Below, piece by piece: positions 60,300 to 64,000 of a DNA stretch of 64,000 nucleotides. Where the stretch lies: NCBI GenBank assembly GCA_036417435.1, contig CM070919.1, positions 32,418,318-32,482,317 of the forward strand. The letters are read 5' to 3'. Below the pieces are notes generated by a model. The model searched no databases. It saw nothing but the letters and a program-made list of their open reading frames with translations, and had not been told where the DNA came from. Source of the DNA: Inia geoffrensis (taxonomy: Eukaryota; Chordata; Mammalia; Artiodactyla; Iniidae). The position numbers were made by a program, and so were the translations under genes. Position 1 is the first letter of the stretch. The number at the start of each line of letters is the position of its first letter.

Positions 60300-62784
60300 C
60301 AGCTCAGTATGGTGGTAAGTCAGCCACACCTTTCTTAGGGAAGTAAGCGTAACAGGATCGAGTCCCCGTCGCTTCAGCCAGTTAGGGGCTGTAATTAATA
60401 ATCTCCTTTTTCCATCACCCGTGCGGGATGTCCCTTACTCTTGGCCCCCATTTTAGCTTGCTGATGGCAGCTGAGGTGCAGAATTTCATCTCTCTGGGGA
60501 CTCGATCTCCTATCAGTTAAGAATGCTGTGATCCCCCTTCATTGTGTCAACAGGCCTAGAAGTACCAAGTGATATCTCAGGGGTTCCTCCAGGTCCCAGA
60601 TGACTTATCCCAGTAAGTAGCAACCACCCAGGATACTCAGGATATTCAGGTCAATTACCACCACGGTGCAATGTACGCTAATGAGGTAAGTATTCAGGAG
60701 TGAGATAGGCAGCCCAGCCTTGGTGAGAGGAAAGCCATGCTATGGTGCCCGGGCATGGCCTCTTCCCCACCACCAGGCTTATTCCTTATGTGGGCCCGTT
60801 GGGAGGGGACAGGGGCTGGCTGAAAGCACCAGACAGCTCATCTCGTCGGCTAGGTTGTTGAACACCTCCTCTGCGGAGGAGCCTTTCTGGTGGACATGGA
60901 CATGAGACACAAAGATGCCTACAGTCCGTACTTTATCCCAGAGGCCCATTCACGTACTTGTTCCCCAGACCTCCTTGTTCACCATCTTAAACTTGCTCTT
61001 TTAAGAATCCTGACCCACAGCCAAGATACTTGCCACTGTCTGGGAGTTCACGTATATTCTTCTCTCAGGCTAACTCAGCCTCTTTACAGACACAGCTCGG
61101 TGAATGTAAAGGGGTTTCACAGCAGCATGAAACCCTATCGACTGGGAGCATTTTCCCTCACGATGTCTTCGGGGCCACCTGTAAGTGTGTCTGCAGTGGC
61201 AACACTATTAAGCAAAAGATGTGTTTCCAGCACAAACACATTAGGCTGCCCATCTGTGAACCATATCTGAGTTTCTTCTTCTCTGTATGCTGGTCTTAGG
61301 GGACCTTTTAATGCCATAGGTTGAGCTGACAAAGGTGCTGGTCCAAGAGTTAGGAGGCAAATCGTGTTCATGAAACTTGAGACATTTGTATATGCTCTGA
61401 CCTGATCACCAAGTTACCGTATCCATCACATACGGGGTTTGTGCCAGCTGACCCTATGATGTGGAGATCTGTGGGTATTCACCTCCTGATGTGCAGCTCT
61501 GATTTCAGAGTCACTGATGTTCCATGGTCAGACACTGGCTAATTATCAGGACCCAGTGGCATAGCAGGAAGTGTTGACTCTGCCTTGCTCTGGGACCCTA
61601 GGGGTCTGTGCTGTGACTCTCTATGGGGGCTTTCCAGACACTTCTCTGCATCTTTAGCTACTAGGGTTATTTATCATAGCACTGGCTTTCCCAGATCATG
61701 CAGGTCGCATGGTAGGGATTTTGCAGCACAGAGTGGACCTGACATTCCTCTCTCACTCTAAGCCCCACATGAAACTGGGACCCTTTTGATCCAACCAGTA
61801 GATGAGCCAGAGTAGTATTTGCAAGAGTGACATATGCTGTCTCTAAAATCTCAAGGGGCCATCAAGTGCTGGGACTCTTATTTTGTAGTAGGGAGTTCCA
61901 GGTGTACCAATTTGTTTGCATTGGAAGTGCTCCTGGAGTGTCCCAGATCATAGAACCCTTCCCCCGCAAAAAAAAACTTTACCAATATGAAAGGCCTCTG
62001 AATCTCTTGAGGTTGTTGTTTTCACCCTCTAAAGCACTTGCCACTATACCCTGGAGCAATTACCATACACTAAGCCTGCATGACACTTCCTGGCATAAGA
62101 TATCAAGTCCTCACAGACTATAGTTTTGAGAGAAAAGGAGTTAACACCATACTGAAGCCAGACTGTAGGTGTACTGTCGCCCTTTCCACATAAGAATGAA
62201 CTGCTTTCTGATGAGGATTGAAAAGCTTGGATTCATCAGATCAATAGCCGTGTGCTAAGTTCCAGGGGTGGTGGTAATCTATTTCAGTGTACACATCACT
62301 TACAGCATAGGAGCTGTAAAAAGGATTTCCACGTGGTTGTTTCTTCTACTCCCCTCTTATCTTCCACCATCCTTCTAGTTTATGAAGGGGCCATAAACGT
62401 GAAGTCAAAGGGATATATTGGTAATCAAAATCCACACTTACATAATTTAAGTCTGAGGATGTTGCCAAACTTTTCAAATCTACCTGGTTGCTGTATTGCT
62501 TCTGGTTTATTAATTAGGTTGAAGGGTGGCAGATTCCAGGGTTTCTCCTTGGCCCTTCCTACAATGTTGACTCAATCTGGGTCAGTATATTGATTGGGGG
62601 TTATGACAGTTGCCATGTATATCCACCCCAGCTAATTGGGAACATGTGGTTCATTCAGACTCATTGGACCTAGAGTAAGACAGACTTGGACTACTATTCC
62701 ATTTGTCATCTGGCCTCCAATAGACCCCAATCTACCCAGGAGACCGTTATGACTTTTAGGGGGAGAGTGGAATGGTCCCATAAT
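60300..62784 (-). pseudogene. Decayed ERVL-type endogenous retrovirus pol
   Basis: Read on the minus strand this is the inside of an old class III (ERVL-like) provirus. Parts, 5' to 3' on that strand, are: a stretch at about 62.8-62.0 kb compatible with protease and the start of reverse transcriptase; a degraded middle; an RNase H start (TDG triad of WFTDG with Asp at 61252-61254, inside the frame 61371-61135); and an integrase-like region (about 60.96-60.70 kb) with the HQKASSAEE segment. Numerous stops and frameshifts break it, and no frame exceeds 80 codons within pol. No gag or env is recognised. It is non-functional. Plus-strand frames here (60720-62593) are shadows. Confidence 0.7.
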
Positions 62785-63200
62785 ATATTCATTTCCTATT
62801 GCTATGTACCAAACTTCCACAAAGTTAGTGGCTTACAAAGCAGTTGCATCATCTCACCATTCTCTAGAAGTTCAGGAGCAGCTAGGCTGGCTTCTCTGCT
62901 CAGTTTCACAAGGCTGAAATGAAGGTACTGGTTGGGTGATGATCTCATCTAAGGCTGTGTGTGGAGGGTCTTCTTCCAAGCTCAGTTCGTAGTGGTTGTG
63001 CAACTGGGATCTGGCTTCTTGTTAGCTGTCAGCTGGAGACCTCTCAGCCCCCAGAGGACGATCGCAGGGTCTTACGCATTTAATTCCCTTGCTCCAGGGT
63101 ACAGTTACTCTGATAAGTGGCCACAGGTCCCGTTGAGGCAGGATTTACATCCCTTCTTAAACTAGGAAGAACAGTTCCATAGTAGCATCTTCTATCAGGC
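62785..63200 (-). mobile_element. MaLR/MLT-like LTR
   Basis: Reversed LTR text begins with 'tcatttcctattgctatgta' and 'gttagtggcttacaaagcag', the counterpart of the 3' end of the LTR at 15.33-15.75 kb. It continues through 'cacaaggctgaaatgaaggt' and 'tagctgtcagctggagacct'. It lies directly next to the ERVL pol remnant and in the same orientation, the position of a 5' LTR, but gag is missing between them, so it may be unrelated. Confidence 0.55.
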
Positions 63201-63414
63201 TACATAAGAAAGCCATAAACATTGTCATGATGTTACTGCCCTTCTCACTTGTATGTTTCTATGCAAATAACACAGTGGAAATGATTTTTTTTTGAGGGGG
63301 GAGTGATATTAATAGCACAGCAGGAAGCATAACATTGGCATCTCCAGTTCCCAGATGGAGTAACAGAATGAGCAGTGATCTGATTGTGGAAGTTAAGGTG
63401 GTTAAGGTGTGTAC
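63201..63414. other. Unrecognised sequence
   Basis: No feature that I can name. Confidence 0.35.
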
Positions 63415-63442
63415 ACATGCGCTCACACACATGCGCTCACAC
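63415..63442 (+). repeat. 2 x 14-bp tandem duplication
   Basis: ACATGCGCTCACAC occurs twice without mismatch (63415-63428, 63429-63442) in a CA-rich setting. Confidence 0.9.
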
Positions 63443-63545
63443 ACTATACCGTTTACCAGCTGTGTGACACCAAGTGAATTATGTTTCTCCCTAAGTACAA
63501 TTCTTTATCTGCAAAATAAATCAGGTCCTTCAAATTCTACTATTC
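63443..63545 (+). repeat. MIR SINE fragment
   Basis: 'ttaccagctgtgtgacacca' and 'attctttatctgcaaaataa' are the MIR core in sense orientation, diverged. The 3' part is not clear. Confidence 0.65.
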
Positions 63546-64000
63546 AATGATTCCAACACGGATAGTGTTATTTCTTAAGTACTTCTAGGCAACCGATGTG
63601 TTCATACACTTATTCTCCTTTTGAAGGTGGACAGGTGTTCTCTTCTTGAAACACAGGCATTGATTTATAGCGGTAGAAGCCAACGGGGCAGGTATTTCCA
63701 TTGTAGGGGGGCAACTGTCTTATTGTAGCATATCTAGAGAATATTTACCTACAACGTGTATGAATACAGTGTACATAATTCCAGGTGAGATGGGCTCTAA
63801 GGAAGTGTGAAAAAGAGAAAGTCCCAATCACACTAAATGGTGAAAGATGGTGTATCAGGTTTTTGTGGCTGGAGACTCGGTGAGCTACTTAGGGTTCAGA
63901 AGGGAAGAACATGCATTTGAAAGACAAAGCTTCACAGAACAAAATTTTATCCGACAATAAGTACAATTATCCAGACACTTAGTTGAGTGCAGAAATATTT
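63546..64000. other. Unrecognised sequence to the window edge
   Basis: Nothing that I can assign. Confidence 0.35.

Overview
This window is nuclear DNA from a mammal, almost certainly a cetacean (toothed whale or dolphin lineage). The diagnosis rests on seven tRNA-derived SINEs of the CHR type (a cetacean/hippo/ruminant lineage) and on a cetartiodactyl-type L1 with a long 5' UTR. These sit among ancient placental repeats: L2, MIR, Tigger, hAT/MER, MaLR-like LTRs and ERVL. No bacterial, phage, CRISPR, rRNA or functional tRNA signal is present.

I recognise no intact host protein-coding gene and no convincing host exon. The open reading frames of 60-190 codons are explained by transposons (L1 ORF1/ORF2, SINE bodies, an ERV pol remnant) or are compatible with chance. 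The window reads as intergenic or deep-intronic DNA.

Layout. 1-10.2 kb: mostly unrecognised AT-rich sequence with an L2, a MIR, an L1 3' fragment, a (TG)22 array, a (TA)29 array and one CHR SINE. 10.2-11.9 kb: an old L1-like element on the minus strand, split by a Tigger-type DNA transposon that is itself split by a CHR SINE. 13.1-14.0 kb: a retroviral-type solo LTR split by a CHR SINE. 14.1-18.7 kb: an old L1 tail, a MIR, a MaLR-like LTR, an hAT fragment and a CHR SINE. 18.8-23.2 kb: two old L1 pieces in opposite orientation. 23.9-28.2 kb: a perfect 32-bp tandem duplication, two SINEs and two young L1 tails.

28.4-39.2 kb is the densest part. A minus-strand, 5'-complete but 3'-truncated young L1 lies at 28.4-34.0 kb. 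A plus-strand young L1 at 35.2-37.8 kb has lost most of ORF2 and carries a truncated SINE at the breakpoint. Both are embedded in an older minus-strand L1. Together they form a large inverted repeat. 39.2-60 kb: mainly unrecognised AT-rich sequence with short L2/MIR/MER/L1 pieces. These include a small 5'-inverted L1 at 47.9-48.1 kb with clear target-site duplications. 60.3-63.2 kb: a decayed ERVL-type pol (integrase, RNase H and an upstream part) on the minus strand, beside a MaLR-like LTR in the same orientation.

I found no undescribed biological system. The interesting material is structural: nested insertions, inverted L1s, breakpoint SINEs, and a shared in-frame extension upstream of L1 ORF1.
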